Assembly: GCF_900111095.1 (NCBI RefSeq)
Contig: NZ_FOGB01000017.1
Span: forward strand, 36,045-100,044
Length of the DNA stretch: 64,000 nucleotides
Direction: 5' to 3'
Source: Amphritea atlantica
Lineage (GTDB): Bacteria; Pseudomonadota; Gammaproteobacteria; Pseudomonadales; Balneatricaceae
The notes below the pieces were generated by a model. That model had not been told where the DNA came from, did no database searches, and saw nothing but the letters and a program-made list of their open reading frames with translations. This document shows, piece after piece, positions 63,256 through 64,000 of the stretch. Within the stretch, counting starts at the first letter, position 1. Every line of letters begins with the position of its first letter. The position numbers were made by a program, and so were the translations under genes.

Positions 63256-63861
63256 ATGTTTCTGCAACATATGTGGGGTGTCATCTACGACCCTAAACAT
63301 GAGTGGCGAGATATACGTAAAGAGCATTACTCAATGATGCACTGCTTCTTGTCACAGATAAGCATTCTGGCAGCTATCCCGGCCCTGTCGCTTTTTATTG
63401 GTACAACCCAGATAGGCTGGAGTATTTCCGGGGGAGAGTTCGTCAAACTGTCTATACAGAGTGCAATGATGGCGGCTATCGCATTTTACGTTGCGATGTG
63501 GATAGGCGTGGGCTTTATTGCTTATGTTATCCACTGGATGGAGCGAACCTATGGCGGGAAAGCCAGCCTGGATGATTGCATGGTGCTGGCGACATTTACC
63601 GCGACACCTATGTTTATGGCGGGTATTGTCGGTTTATACCCGGTTCTGTGGCTGAATGTGATCGTAGGGATGGTGGCACTGGCCTATACGGTCTATCTGT
63701 TGTTTACAGGAGTGCCTGAAATCATGCAGATTCCTGAGGACAGAGCATTTTTCTTCGCCTCTTCAATTCTGACTGTTGGTCTCTGTGTTCTGGTGGGGCT
63801 TCTGGCGGTAACGGTTATTATGTGGAGTACTGTCATCCCTCTCAACTATGTAGGCGGTTAG
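63256..63861 (+). CDS. Yip1-family membrane protein
   Basis: A five-helix membrane protein of 201 residues with the Yip1-domain start VIYDPKHEWRDIRKE and helices spread to the C-terminus. Bacterial members have no clear function. GGGAGGAATGACC precedes the ATG. It follows ctaB by 150 bases and appears to be its own unit. Confidence 0.82.
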   Translation: MFLQHMWGVIYDPKHEWRDIRKEHYSMMHCFLSQISILAAIPALSLFIGTTQIGWSISGGEFVKLSIQSAMMAAIAFYVAMWIGVGFIAYVIHWMERTYGGKASLDDCMVLATFTATPMFMAGIVGLYPVLWLNVIVGMVALAYTVYLLFTGVPEIMQIPEDRAFFFASSILTVGLCVLVGLLAVTVIMWSTVIPLNYVGG

Positions 63862-63873
63862 TCTATTTTAGGA

Positions 63874-63931
63874 GCTAGACGCGACTTCGTCGCTTGCTAG
63901 TGGTTAGAACGGAAACTGCGTTTCCTGCTAG
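63874..63931. repeat. CTAG-bounded double hairpin (REP-like)
   Basis: Two adjacent hairpins, GCGAC-TTC-GTCGC and GGAAAC-TGC-GTTTCC, are separated and flanked by three CTAG tetramers (63875, 63897, 63928). The geometry resembles dispersed REP-type elements. Only one copy is present in the window. Confidence 0.6.
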
Positions 63932-63942
63932 AAAAAGCAACG

Positions 63943-63979
63943 AAAAACATAAAACCGCCGTCAGGCGGTTTTTATGTTT
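63943..63979. terminator. Terminator at window end
   Basis: Stem of ACATAAAACCGCC with GGCGGTTTTTATGT and loop GTCA, followed by a T-run. It could end the Yip1 gene or a leftward gene beyond the window. Confidence 0.85.
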
Positions 63980-64000
63980 TTGGATTCTGTTTTGCGGACG

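Overview
The window reads as chromosome of a marine-type gammaproteobacterium, probably Oceanospirillales-like and related to Pseudomonas. Moderate GC, class-typical housekeeping proteins and several gene orders that match my recollection of Pseudomonas chromosomes support this. Examples are sfsA-aminotransferase-dksA-gluQ-cbrX-cbrA-cbrB, thiE-hemL, argC...erpA...anmK-M23 peptidase-tyrS, ilvI-ilvH...pssA-msrP-msrQ, and coxB-coxA-ctaG-coxC-DUF2909-surf1-ctaA-ctaB. I see no tRNA, rRNA, CRISPR array, transposase or integrase.

Layout. 1-5.4 kb (minus strand): the CbrAB carbon/nitrogen two-component system (CbrB is cut by the window edge), a small CbrX-like protein, gluQ and dksA. 5.8-10.6 kb: aminotransferase, sfsA, a Rieske protein, then tonB and a heme/siderophore-type permease and ATPase without a binding protein. 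10.6-16.5 kb: a two-domain kinase, PBP1b, a TPR lipoprotein, a DNR-like regulator and a cold-shock protein. 16.7-24.4 kb: small membrane and DinB proteins, a lipoprotein gene bounded by 64-bp direct repeats, hemL, thiE, a ClC channel, argC and erpA.

24.5-32.8 kb is an accessory block lying between erpA and anmK. One half is a nitric-oxide defence module: hemerythrin, hmp and nsrR, with two NsrR-type operators in a divergent promoter. The other half is an aromatic-degradation module: a catechol 2,3-dioxygenase, a VanAB-like Rieske oxygenase and reductase, and a XylR/DmpR-like sigma-54 activator. I find a -24/-12 promoter in front of each arm of that module.

32.9-37.2 kb returns to backbone genes (anmK, an M23 peptidase, tyrS). 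37.2-44.2 kb is a second accessory block on the minus strand. It holds a 1174-residue protein that resembles type VI secretion effectors with a membrane-inserting C-terminal part. Two tandem paralogous membrane proteins follow, one of them frameshifted at a (TA)6 tract where one extra TA unit would restore the frame. Small membrane proteins complete the block, and these neighbours are candidate immunity proteins. No secretion-apparatus genes are present here.

44.6-55.3 kb: ilvIH, a structured leader before a small exported protein, phnN, a thioesterase, an EamA transporter, ilvY (but no ilvC), a UbiM/UbiH-type hydroxylase, an amidotransferase, pssA and msrPQ. 55.5-63.1 kb: an aa3-type cytochrome c oxidase operon with its heme A and copper assembly factors, but no recognisable sco gene. 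A Yip1-family protein and a CTAG-bounded double hairpin close the window.
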